Positions 54,172 to 61,809 of a stretch of DNA of 64,000 nucleotides are shown one piece after another; position 1 is the first letter of the stretch, and every line of letters starts with the position of its first letter. The position numbers were made by a program, and so were the translations under genes. Under the pieces are notes generated by a model. That model did not search any database, had not been told where the DNA came from, and was given only the letters and a program-made list of their open reading frames with translations. Origin of the DNA: Candidatus Gastranaerophilales bacterium (lineage in GTDB: Bacteria; Cyanobacteriota; Vampirovibrionia; Gastranaerophilales; Gastranaerophilaceae); the NCBI GenBank assembly GCA_910587815.1, contig CAJUNK010000007.1, forward strand, positions 52,009 to 116,008. The letters are read 5' to 3'.

Positions 54172-54576
54172 TTATCTTTTTGAAAATTGGAATCTTTTTC
54201 TTGCTCTTTTTCTACCGTATTTTTTACGCTCTTTAATTCTTGCATCACGAGTTAACATGCCTTCTTGTTTCAAAACAGGTTTGTATTCTTCGTTCATTTC
54301 TAAAAGAGCACGAGAAATTGCATGTCTAATAGCATCAGCTTGGGCACTAACACCGCCGCCAACAGCTTTTACATTGATATCAAGTTTATCTTGATTATCA
54401 GTTAAAACTAGGGGCCTGAAAATTGTCATTTCCAAAGAAGGGCGATTTCCAAAATAACCTCTTAAAGTTTTACCATTCACAAAAACTCTGCCTTTTCCAG
54501 AAGAAACTTTTGCAACTGCAATTGAGCATTTTCTTCTGCCAGTTTTTACTACTTCATTTTTATTTTCAGCTGCCAT
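54172..54576 (-). CDS. rpsI: 30S ribosomal protein S9
   Basis: A 134-aa S9 with the conserved GRRKCSIAVAKVSSGKGRVF, VKAVGGGVSAQADAIRHAIS and C-terminal GRKRARKRFQFSKR, whose basic tail reaches the P-site tRNA. The ATG overlaps the rplM stop by one base. It ends the operon. Length is typical of the family. Confidence 0.98.
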   Translation of the reverse strand: MAAENKNEVVKTGRRKCSIAVAKVSSGKGRVFVNGKTLRGYFGNRPSLEMTIFRPLVLTDNQDKLDINVKAVGGGVSAQADAIRHAISRALLEMNEEYKPVLKQEGMLTRDARIKERKKYGRKRARKRFQFSKR

Positions 54577-55019
54577 TATTTATTTTCTCCTTTGATTTCA
54601 TATTTTACAGGTTTTTGAGCTGCATGCGGATGATTTGAACCAGCATATACTTTTAATTTAGTAAACTGTTCTGAGCCAAGAGTATTATGAGGCAGCATTC
54701 CTTTAACAGCTTTTTCAATAGGAAGTCTTGCATCTTTTTCCATAAGTTCTCTAAAGCTTGCACTTCTAAAGCCGCCTGGAAAACCTGTGTGATGATAATA
54801 CATTTTATCAGTTTCTTTTTTACCAGTAACAATTACTTTTTCAGCATTTATTACTACTACAAAATCGCCTGTATCCACGTTTGGCGTGTATTGCGGTTTA
54901 TGTTTACCTCTTAGAAGATTTGCAGCAATAACAGCTAATCTGCCCAAGGGAACACCTTCAGCATCAATTAAATGCCATTTTCTTTCAACTTCAAGCGGTT
55001 TTGCGCTAAATGTCTTCAT
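54576..55019 (-). CDS. rplM: 50S ribosomal protein L13
   Basis: A 147-aa L13 with the family core VERKWHLIDAEGVPLGRLAV, GDFVVVINAEKVIVTGKKET and AVKGMLPHNTLGSEQFTKLK. Its start overlaps the truA stop by 4 nt. rplM-rpsI is a conserved pair that here is attached to the alpha-operon end through truA, as in Cyanobacteria and Firmicutes. Confidence 0.98.
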   Translation of the reverse strand: MKTFSAKPLEVERKWHLIDAEGVPLGRLAVIAANLLRGKHKPQYTPNVDTGDFVVVINAEKVIVTGKKETDKMYYHHTGFPGGFRSASFRELMEKDARLPIEKAVKGMLPHNTLGSEQFTKLKVYAGSNHPHAAQKPVKYEIKGENK

Positions 55020-55816
55020 TTATTTGCCTTTCTGTTAATTATTTTAATGTAATCTTCAGGATTTTCGTACCCTGTTTTTATCAACGTCAAACCATAAGGT
55101 TCAACATTATGTCCAGCAAGAGCTCTGTCTTTTGAACTTAGGATGTCTGTCATAATATCAGGGCTTAAATTATCCTTTTCAATCATAAGCAGTGTACCTG
55201 TTATGGCTCTCACCATATTATAGAGAAACCTATTTCCTATAATATTTATCTCTACATAATTGCCATCAATTTCTTTATCAATAGGTTTTTTTGTTACATT
55301 TGCAAAATAAATTTCACAAACTGTCGATGGATTATCAGAGACGGACTTAAACGCACTAAAATCGTGTATGCCAATTATTTTTTGAATTGCTTCATTCATA
55401 ACATCAACATTTAGAGGTTTTCTAATAAAAAGATTATTTTTATTAAATACCGGTTTAATAAAAGAATTTCTTATTAAATACCTGTAATGTCTGTATTTGG
55501 CACTTTTTTGAGCATGGAAAAAATTGTCAACTTTCAAAATCTTAAAAGCGGCAATATCATCCGGCAAAATAGCATTTAGAGAATTTAAAAAACTAAATTG
55601 CTCTATCAGGATATCTGTATCAAAATGTGCAGTATGACATTTGGCACTAACACCTTTATCTAATCTGCCTGCCATAATAATTTTAGTGTTATTATTTTTT
55701 GTCAAAGTACAAATTGCTTTATTTAGTTCTTCTTGAACTGTTCTTTTATCAGGCTGTTTTTGAGAACCGAAAAAATTTCTTCCTTCATACTCAAAACTCA
55801 ACAAGTATCTTGTCAT
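55016..55816 (-). CDS. truA: tRNA pseudouridine(38-40) synthase
   Basis: A 266-aa TruA that makes pseudouridine at tRNA positions 38-40. The catalytic Asp lies in AGRLDKGVSAKCHTAHFDT, where the family usually reads GRTDxGVHA; the Thr is replaced by Leu but the Asp is kept. Later NRFLYNMVRAITGTLLMIE is standard. It overlaps rplM by 4 nt and starts 5 nt after rplQ. Placement inside the operon fits Firmicutes/Cyanobacteria order. Confidence 0.94.
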   Translation of the reverse strand: MTRYLLSFEYEGRNFFGSQKQPDKRTVQEELNKAICTLTKNNNTKIIMAGRLDKGVSAKCHTAHFDTDILIEQFSFLNSLNAILPDDIAAFKILKVDNFFHAQKSAKYRHYRYLIRNSFIKPVFNKNNLFIRKPLNVDVMNEAIQKIIGIHDFSAFKSVSDNPSTVCEIYFANVTKKPIDKEIDGNYVEINIIGNRFLYNMVRAITGTLLMIEKDNLSPDIMTDILSSKDRALAGHNVEPYGLTLIKTGYENPEDYIKIINRKANK

Positions 55817-55821
55817 ACAAT

Positions 55822-56250
55822 TTATGTTAATTGAATTAACGCCATTTCAGAAGCATCGCCTCTTCTTGGTGTTAGCCTGAAAATTCTTGTATATCCGCCG
55901 TTTCTTGTTGCATATTTTTTGCCAATTACAGCAAACAATTGTCTTAAAACTGTTTGTTTAGGATGTTTAGTGCCTTCAGGCTGTACATCATACAATTCGC
56001 CAGTTTCAAGATTAATATACTTATCTGTTTCTTTGTCAAAAATGTGTCTTGCAGCTTGTCTTCTAGATGCCAAGTCACCTTTTTTAGCAAAGGTAATGAT
56101 ACTTTCAGCGAAAGGCTTTAGGGCTTTTGCTCTTGCCATTGTTGTTTCAATTTCACCATGAAGAAATAGTTCAGTTGCTAAAGAGCGTAATAATGCCGTT
56201 CTTTGGTCAGCTGCCTTTCCTAAATGATGTTTTTTACACTGGTGTCTCAT
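55822..56250 (-). CDS. rplQ: 50S ribosomal protein L17
   Basis: A 142-aa L17 with RHQCKKHHLGKAADQRTALL at the start and NGGYTRIFRLTPRRGDASEM at the end. It has an insert of about 25 residues between them (FDKETDKYINLETGELYDV) compared with the ~116-aa common form. AAAGGAA precedes ATG. It follows rpoA by 24 nt. Confidence 0.97.
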   Translation of the reverse strand: MRHQCKKHHLGKAADQRTALLRSLATELFLHGEIETTMARAKALKPFAESIITFAKKGDLASRRQAARHIFDKETDKYINLETGELYDVQPEGTKHPKQTVLRQLFAVIGKKYATRNGGYTRIFRLTPRRGDASEMALIQLT

Positions 56251-56274
56251 TTTATTGTTCCTTTATTATTTTTA

Positions 56275-57255
56275 TTATATCAATTCCATATCATCCACGC
56301 CTTCAGGATTTGGTTGAAGATCCAATCCTAATTCGTGCAATTTTTCAATCACTTCATCAGAAGATTTTTTACCAAAGTTTTTAATATTTAACAAATCATG
56401 CTCAGATTTTTTCAACAATTCTGCCATAGAATTTATGCTTGCTCTCTTTAGACAATTGTAAGCTCTTACTGAAAGTTCAAGATCTTCAATTGTAAAAGAT
56501 GGTGTTTGTTCTGATTCATCTTCAACCTTAATGTCTTCTTGAAGAGTTGCAGCACCAACAGGCTGACCCGTAATTGCCGCAATTTGTCTAAAATGATCAA
56601 TAAGAAGGCTGGCAGCTTTGCTAAGTGCAAGATTTACATCAACTGAACCGTTTGACCAAATTTCAAGAGTTAATTTGTCATAATCAATAACTTCACCAAC
56701 ACGAGCTGGTTCTACAACATAAGATACTCTTTTAATAGGCATAAAAGCAGCATCAATCGGTAGCATGTCTATTGGAAGACCATTTTTTTGATCCTTGAGT
56801 GCATCAATTGCAACATAACCTTTGCCAACTTCCACTACGATATCAGCGTGGAAAGAGCCGCCTTCTGCTATAGTACAAATAACACAATCAGGGTTAACTA
56901 TTTTTACACCAGAAGGCAATTGGATATCAGCAGCTAAAACAGGACCAGGTTTAGTAGCATCAATTCTTAAATGCTGGATTTCATCAGTTTCTGTTTTTAC
57001 AACCAAACCTTTAAGGTTTAGCATAATATCAATTACATCTTCAACAATACCAGGAATTGAAGTGTATTCATGAGTAATTCCTTCAATTCTAACAGATGTT
57101 ACAGCAGCACCTTCAAGACTAGACAGTAACACTCTTCTAAGTGAGTTACCAACTGTAGCACCAAAACCTCTTTCTAATGGCTCAATAACAAATTTACCAT
57201 ATTGAGAACCATCTGAGCTTGTGGTTGTATTTACATTTTTAATTTTAAGTTCCAT
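56275..57255 (-). CDS. rpoA: DNA-directed RNA polymerase subunit alpha
   Basis: A 326-aa alpha subunit. The N-terminal domain shows FVIEPLERGFGATVGNSLRR and later RVSYVVEPARVGEVIDYDKL. The C-terminal domain (about 250-315) keeps the DNA- and activator-binding surface in RAYNCLKRASINSMAELLKK and NFGKKSSDEVIEKLHELGLD. AGGAG precedes ATG. Both domains are complete. Confidence 0.98.
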   Translation of the reverse strand: MELKIKNVNTTTSSDGSQYGKFVIEPLERGFGATVGNSLRRVLLSSLEGAAVTSVRIEGITHEYTSIPGIVEDVIDIMLNLKGLVVKTETDEIQHLRIDATKPGPVLAADIQLPSGVKIVNPDCVICTIAEGGSFHADIVVEVGKGYVAIDALKDQKNGLPIDMLPIDAAFMPIKRVSYVVEPARVGEVIDYDKLTLEIWSNGSVDVNLALSKAASLLIDHFRQIAAITGQPVGAATLQEDIKVEDESEQTPSFTIEDLELSVRAYNCLKRASINSMAELLKKSEHDLLNIKNFGKKSSDEVIEKLHELGLDLQPNPEGVDDMELI

Positions 57256-57276
57256 ACTGTTAATTTCTCCTAATTA

Positions 57277-57879
57277 CTATTTTGAGTAATACTCAATAAC
57301 GAGCTGTTCTTTAAACTCCGGATCCATTTCTTCTCTGTTAGGCACTCTGTCGAATGTAATTTTGTATTCATTTTTATCAACAGCAAGCCAAGCATAACTT
57401 AATGCCATATCTATTGATTCAATAACAGCTTTAATATAACCTTTGCTTGCTTCTTTTATAGTAACTACATCACCCTCTTTTAGAAGATATGAAGGAATAT
57501 CTACCTTTTTATCATTTACAAGAACATGTCCATGGTTCACAATTTGTCTTGCCTGACGTCTTGTAATTGCAAAACCTGCTCTGAATAAAACATTATCAAG
57601 ACGGCTTTCCAAAGTTTGTAACATAACAGTACCAGTTACGCCAGTTTTTCTTGATGCTTTTTCATAATATTTAGCAAATTGTTTTTCACTTACTAAATAT
57701 GTTAAGCGGATTTTTTGTTTTTCTTTCAATTGAAGCGCATAATCAGAAGGCTTCTTTCTAAGGGCACCATGCTGACCAGAAGCATTTTGCCTCATAGAAG
57801 ATGTTAATTTTCTATTTGATAAATCCTTAACACCATAGTTTCTAAATAATTTATTCGTTGGTCCATTATATTTAGCCAA
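57277..57879 (-). CDS. rpsD: 30S ribosomal protein S4
   Basis: A 200-aa S4 with the S4 RNA-binding domain (MLQTLESRLDNVLFRAGFAI, RQARQIVNHGHVLVNDKKVD) and the basic N-terminal zone. The start is TTG at 57879, supported by AAAGGAGC about 8 nt upstream. A GC-rich repeat copy lies in the unusually long 198-bp gap between rpsK and this gene. S4 often represses its own operon by binding the leader RNA; here that is only a possibility. Confidence 0.97.
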   Translation of the reverse strand: MAKYNGPTNKLFRNYGVKDLSNRKLTSSMRQNASGQHGALRKKPSDYALQLKEKQKIRLTYLVSEKQFAKYYEKASRKTGVTGTVMLQTLESRLDNVLFRAGFAITRRQARQIVNHGHVLVNDKKVDIPSYLLKEGDVVTIKEASKGYIKAVIESIDMALSYAWLAVDKNEYKITFDRVPNREEMDPEFKEQLVIEYYSK

Positions 57880-57921
57880 TTTTTTAGCTCCTTTTATTAT
57901 TTTTGTGATTACTTTTTTGTT

Positions 57922-57990
57922 TTTAGCTCCTGTGGACGTTTAGCCTCTTGTTCGCTTTGCTCACGCTGTCACTCACAAGTCTTACATCCT
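57922..57990 (-). repeat. Ribosomal-operon intergenic repeat, copy A (upstream of rpsD)
   Basis: A 69-bp GC-rich element in the rpsK-rpsD gap. It matches copy B (58927-58995) without gaps at 58 of 69 bases (84%). The conserved parts are TTTAGCTCCTGTGG and CTGTCACTCACAAG, plus CTTACATCCT at the end. Read on the minus strand it ends CACAGGAGCTAAA, which itself looks like a ribosome-binding site. Nucleotide differences show no third-position bias in the one shared open frame, so it is not obviously coding. The rest of the gap (57991-58077) continues GC-rich. Confidence 0.8.
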
Positions 57991-58077
57991 ATCCCGCAGG
58001 GATGACATTATCTTTAGCGTCTGTACCTTGTACGCAGCTAAGGCCTTATCGCCATCATAGTGCTATGCTTGCGCACT

Positions 58078-58464
58078 CTACACTCTGCGTTTTTTAGGAG
58101 GACGACAACCGTTATGAGGAATTGGAGTAACGTCCTTGATTAATGTAATTTCCAAACCAGCAGCCTGAATTGCTCTTATTGCAGTTTCACGGCCTGAGCC
58201 TGGACCTTTGATATAAACTTCAACTTTTTTCATACCTTGATCAACTGATTTTTTAGCAACCAATTCAGCAGCAGATTGTGCAGCAAACGGAGTGCCTTTT
58301 CTTGCACCTTTAAAGCCACAAGCACCTGCGGAAGCCCAAGCAATAGCATTACCTTGGGTATCAGTTGAAGTAACAATAGTATTATTAAAGGTGGATTGTA
58401 TATGCACAACACCTTGCAATACATTCTTTCTTTCTTTCTTTTTAGTTTTAGTTGGTTTAGCCAT
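58078..58464 (-). CDS. rpsK: 30S ribosomal protein S11
   Basis: A 128-aa S11, with GVVHIQSTFNNTIVTSTDTQ, ASAGACGFKGARKGTPFAAQ and the C-terminal DVTPIPHNGCRPPKKRRV. GGAAG precedes ATG. It lies 63 nt after rpsM. Length is typical. Confidence 0.98.
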   Translation of the reverse strand: MAKPTKTKKKERKNVLQGVVHIQSTFNNTIVTSTDTQGNAIAWASAGACGFKGARKGTPFAAQSAAELVAKKSVDQGMKKVEVYIKGPGSGRETAIRAIQAAGLEITLIKDVTPIPHNGCRPPKKRRV

Positions 58465-58527
58465 TATATTTTCTTCCTTTTATTATTTTTGTTTATTAGT
58501 TACGCAATTTTTAATAGATGACATCTA

Positions 58528-58893
58528 TTACTTTTTCTTAGCAACAGGGCCTGTCTTTTTACCCCTTCTTGTTCTTGCGTTTGTTTTTGTTCTTTGGCCA
58601 CGTACAGGAAGTTTTCTTCTATGTCTTTGACCTCTGTATGAACCAATTTCAGATAATCTTTTAATGTTTAAGGATTCTTCTCTTTTAAGGTCACCTTCAA
58701 CTGTATAGTGAGAAATTTCTGTTCTCAGTTTTTTAATATCATCATCAGTCAAATCGTCAGTTCTTAAATCTTCACTAACACCTGCTGCTTCTAATATTTT
58801 TTTACTTCTAGTTGGGCCTATACCATATATATAGGTTAAGGCTATAATCATTCTTTTGTTACGAGGTAAATCTACCCCAGACAATCTTGCCAT
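58528..58893 (-). CDS. rpsM: 30S ribosomal protein S13
   Basis: A 121-aa S13 with the helix-two-turn-helix (LPRNKRMIIALTYIYGIGPT) and the C-terminal RGQRHRRKLPVRGQRTKTNA plus a basic tail. AAAGGAG sits 9 nt before ATG. A second copy of the 69-bp repeat lies just upstream, between this gene and rpmJ. Confidence 0.98.
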   Translation of the reverse strand: MARLSGVDLPRNKRMIIALTYIYGIGPTRSKKILEAAGVSEDLRTDDLTDDDIKKLRTEISHYTVEGDLKREESLNIKRLSEIGSYRGQRHRRKLPVRGQRTKTNARTRRGKKTGPVAKKK

Positions 58894-58926
58894 ATTTATT
58901 TATTCTCCTTTGATTAAGTCTCTTTC

Positions 58927-58995
58927 TTTAGCTCCTGTGGGTGTTGCGCCTTTTGTCCGTTTCGCTGACACTGTCACTCACAAGACTTACATCCT
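58927..58995 (-). repeat. Ribosomal-operon intergenic repeat, copy B (upstream of rpsM)
   Basis: The partner of copy A, 69 bp and 84% identical, here between rpmJ and rpsM. The shared minus-strand end is CACAGGAGCTAAA. The following bases (to about 59058) stay GC-rich and contain a small hairpin CTTGC-TTATT-GCAAG near 59030-59044. Two similar modules in front of two ribosomal genes argue against chance. Confidence 0.8.
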
Positions 58996-59058
58996 ACGTC
59001 GCCATTCAACGGTTGCAGGTCTTGCTTATTGCAAGCCCTTCACCCTGGCTTACGCATT

Positions 59059-59175
59059 TTATCCTTGTCTTTGTTTGTGTTTAGGGTATTTTTTACAAAC
59101 AACTGTTACTCTACCTCTTCTTTTAATAATTTTGCAATCTTTGCAAATAGGTTTTACTGAAGCTCTAACTTTCAT
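59059..59175 (-). CDS. rpmJ: 50S ribosomal protein L36
   Basis: A 38-aa L36, too short for most ORF screens. It reads MKVRASVKPICKDCKIIK, then RRGRVTVVCKKYPKHKQRQG. The zinc-ribbon C-x2-C and following Cys/His (C..C...C....H) are intact, so this is the zinc-binding C+ form. It starts 17 nt after infA, the standard order. Confidence 0.97.
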   Translation of the reverse strand: MKVRASVKPICKDCKIIKRRGRVTVVCKKYPKHKQRQG

Positions 59176-59192
59176 TATATTTTTCCTTTACT

Positions 59193-59408
59193 TTATTTTA
59201 ATCTGTATGTAATTCTTCCACGTGTTAAATCGTATGGTGTCATTTCAACTTTTACTTTATCGCCTGGAAGTATTCTTATAAAGTTTTTTCTGATTTTACC
59301 TGAAATATGTGCAAGAATTTCATGACCGTTTTCAAGCTCTACTCTAAACATTGCATTTGGCATCGCTTCTAATATTGTGCCTTCAAATTCAATTACATCT
59401 TTTGACAT
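59193..59408 (-). CDS. infA: Translation initiation factor IF-1
   Basis: A 71-aa IF-1 with the OB-fold (IEFEGTILEAMPNAMFRVEL, ENGHEILAHISGKIRKNFIR) and the ending PYDLTRGRITYRLK. AAAGGG lies 7 nt before ATG. It is the first gene of the cluster here: secY, adk and map, which often precede it, are not next to it; a divergent prenyltransferase gene lies upstream. Confidence 0.98.
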   Translation of the reverse strand: MSKDVIEFEGTILEAMPNAMFRVELENGHEILAHISGKIRKNFIRILPGDKVKVEMTPYDLTRGRITYRLK

Positions 59409-59439
59409 TTTTTCCCTTTATTTTTATCAGATAAGTTTA

Positions 59440-59467
59440 ATCATACATGTTGAATATTCAAAAGCAA
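59440..59467 (-). promoter_or_regulatory. Candidate promoter of the infA–rpsI operon
   Basis: On the minus strand TTGCTT (-35) and TATGAT (-10) are 16 nt apart, about 30 nt upstream of the infA ATG. Matches are four and five of six to the sigma-70 consensus. The gap to the divergent gene (59409-59702) otherwise holds no gene I can see. Confidence 0.5.
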
Positions 59468-59702
59468 GTAGTTTTGGGGTTTATAAATGTATTTTTTTAC
59501 TATTTTACTTTGATTGTTTATTTAAATATTAGTTTTATAACCATGTGACTATATCTTTGAAACATTTGATATTATTGATTTTTTAGGTTCAAATATTAAC
59601 TTTTGTAAATTTTTTAATATGTTTTATATTTAATTAAAAAATCACAAACATTACAACTATTAAAATGTTAAAATGAATAAAAATTTAAAAAAGGATTTTA
59701 AT

Positions 59703-60758
59703 ATGAAATCATTATTTGAACTTTATCAAGATTTTAAAAACTCTATAAACCCGTTTATGGAATTAACTAGAGGCTATACACTACCTACATCTATTGCACC
59801 TTGGTTTGTAGCAGCAGCTGCTGCCTCTGTTTCTGCACACTATTATTCAGATATGAAATTTAAGCTTTTGTGTACATTTTTAACATTTATTGCAGTAGTA
59901 TGTATTCATTTGGGCGTAAACTTGCTCGACGACTATATTGATGTAAAGAAAAAATTAAAAAAGGGGTGCGCACTAAATGATATAGAATTTGAACAAAAGG
60001 CAAGGAATAAAGCTTGTTTAATTATAAATGGTACATTTTCATTAAAAAAAGTGCAATATATTTTATATGCGTTATTTGGCACAGGTGTTATCATAGGCGG
60101 GTTTTTCACCTATTTTTACGGCATCAGAATACCTTTAATTGCACTTGCTACAGGTTTTTTATGCCTTATATATCCTTATTCTTCAAAATTCTGCCTTGGC
60201 GAAATCATTGTAGGCATAATATTTGGCCCGCTTCTTGTAATGGGAACATATATAGCACTTACAGGAAGATTTGCACCTGAACTATTACTAATGTCTGTAG
60301 CAATAGGGCTAATGATAGTGCTATTACAAGATACGCATAATTTAATGGATTATGAATACGATAAGAATACAAACAAAAAGACTCTTTGTACAATTTTGGG
60401 CAGCAAAAAACGTGCCCTTACATTGATTGCTACAGAAATTTTAATTGCATACCTAATCATTGCATATCTTGTATTTACTATGCAGTTTTCATATTGGGCA
60501 TTAATAAGTGTGCTAATTACTCTCCCCTTATCGATTAAGTTACTGATTTCTTTAAATGATTACAATAATGTTAAGGATTTAAAATTTATACCAAAATGGT
60601 ATTTAGGTCCTATGGAAAATTGGGACATCATACAGAAAGAAAATCTTGAATACTTTATGTACAGATTTTATATAGCAAGAAATATAGGCTTTATATTTTG
60701 TATGATTTTAGCGATTGTATGTTTTTGCACTATAGAAATTAATTATATCTATATTTAA
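59703..60758 (+). CDS. UbiA-family prenyltransferase (MenA-like)
   Basis: A 351-aa polytopic membrane protein with about eight helices. The prenyl-diphosphate motifs are NLLDDYIDVKKK and DTHNLMDYEYDKNT, the usual D-rich pair. MenA- or UbiA-like substrate is probable: an aromatic acceptor such as 1,4-dihydroxy-2-naphthoate with a polyprenyl chain. I use ATG 59703, because AAGGA lies 7 nt upstream; ATG 59673 is in frame but has no such site. No other quinone gene is adjacent. Confidence 0.82.
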   Translation: MKSLFELYQDFKNSINPFMELTRGYTLPTSIAPWFVAAAAASVSAHYYSDMKFKLLCTFLTFIAVVCIHLGVNLLDDYIDVKKKLKKGCALNDIEFEQKARNKACLIINGTFSLKKVQYILYALFGTGVIIGGFFTYFYGIRIPLIALATGFLCLIYPYSSKFCLGEIIVGIIFGPLLVMGTYIALTGRFAPELLLMSVAIGLMIVLLQDTHNLMDYEYDKNTNKKTLCTILGSKKRALTLIATEILIAYLIIAYLVFTMQFSYWALISVLITLPLSIKLLISLNDYNNVKDLKFIPKWYLGPMENWDIIQKENLEYFMYRFYIARNIGFIFCMILAIVCFCTIEINYIYI

Positions 60759-60770
60759 AAGGATTATTTT

Positions 60771-61325
60771 ATGAAATTTTTAAAAACAATAACACTATTT
60801 ATGATTTTTAGTTTTTTAGGAGCAGCTTTTATGGAAAATGTTAATGCGCAAGGGTTTAATATAACTTCAGATTCTTTTGTAAACGGCCAAACACTTCCAA
60901 ACAACCAAGTGCACGGACACTTTGGATGTACAGGAAAAAATATCTCTCCACATTTAAAATGGGAAGGTGCTCCAAAAGAAACTAAAAGTTTTGCTTTAAT
61001 TGTGCATGATCCTGATGCACCAAGACCAACAGGATGGTATCACTGGATTATTGTAAACATACCAACAAGCACAACAAGCCTTAAACAAGGTCAGCAGATA
61101 AACCCTCCAATGCTTCAATTAAAAAATGATTTTGGTTCTGTAACATACGGTGGTGCCTGCCCTCCAAAGGGCCATGGGCTTCATCATTACAATTTCACAA
61201 TTTATGCTCTTGATACTGCTGCTTTTATTCCAAATCCTGGATATACACCTGACGGCATAGAAAGATTAATTAAGAAAAGAGCCATTGCAAGCGCAACTAT
61301 TACAGCTCTTTATGGTAGAGAATAA
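60771..61325 (+). CDS. YbhB/YbcL-type phosphatidylethanolamine-binding protein (PEBP family)
   Basis: A 184-aa PEBP-family protein with a signal peptide (KTITLFMIFSFLGAAFMENV) ending near VNAQG. The ligand-pocket motifs are VHDPDAPRPTGWYHWIIVNI and GGACPPKGHGLHHYNFTIYA. Length and CPP-x-GHGxHHY segment fit the bacterial YbhB group. Likely periplasmic or secreted. Function in bacteria is unclear. It is close behind the prenyltransferase gene (12 nt) on the same strand. Confidence 0.88.
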   Translation: MKFLKTITLFMIFSFLGAAFMENVNAQGFNITSDSFVNGQTLPNNQVHGHFGCTGKNISPHLKWEGAPKETKSFALIVHDPDAPRPTGWYHWIIVNIPTSTTSLKQGQQINPPMLQLKNDFGSVTYGGACPPKGHGLHHYNFTIYALDTAAFIPNPGYTPDGIERLIKKRAIASATITALYGRE

Positions 61326-61460
61326 CTATATATGGATGGTTGACCAAGTTAATAAGTTACTTTAACTTTTGTTAACAAAAATTACCCTTTTGGCAATTTT
61401 TATCTTTATATATACTTAATATATATGTAGGAGATATTAAGAGTTTTAGAGTAAAAAATT

Positions 61461-61751
61461 ATGGCTAACCTTCAGATTGAAAAAACAAGTGCAATTGATA
61501 TTCAAGGCAGAGTTTCAAATCCTTTTGGCGTAAATCCCGCAAAATTGATGGAAAACTATCAAAATCAGCCAAATTGCGGAACTCAGAATATCGAAGAAGG
61601 TCAATATAAAAACCTTCAAAGAGCAGAGGCAAATTATTTTCTTGCAGCCACAGGCCTTGGAAAATCAAGTACAATCAAGCAATACAACACTATTGCAAAA
61701 ATGCAGGGCTATGGTGCTGTAAATATTATGCACAGACACGATGTAGAGTAA
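61461..61751 (+). CDS. Hypothetical 96-aa protein
   Basis: A 96-aa soluble-looking protein, starting MANLQIEKTSAIDIQGRVSN and ending GYGAVNIMHRHDVE. Its N-terminus has RVSNPFGVNPAKL, where NPFG weakly resembles the F-x-G tag. No domain recognised. The Shine-Dalgarno AGGAG at about 61431 is far from ATG. The region just upstream (61330-61445) is AT-rich with TATATA-type tracts, fitting a promoter. Confidence 0.6.
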   Translation: MANLQIEKTSAIDIQGRVSNPFGVNPAKLMENYQNQPNCGTQNIEEGQYKNLQRAEANYFLAATGLGKSSTIKQYNTIAKMQGYGAVNIMHRHDVE

Positions 61752-61809
61752 TTTTAGCGCAAAATTAAATTAGATAGCACACAGATTTTTTTCATAATAT
61801 AATACACTT

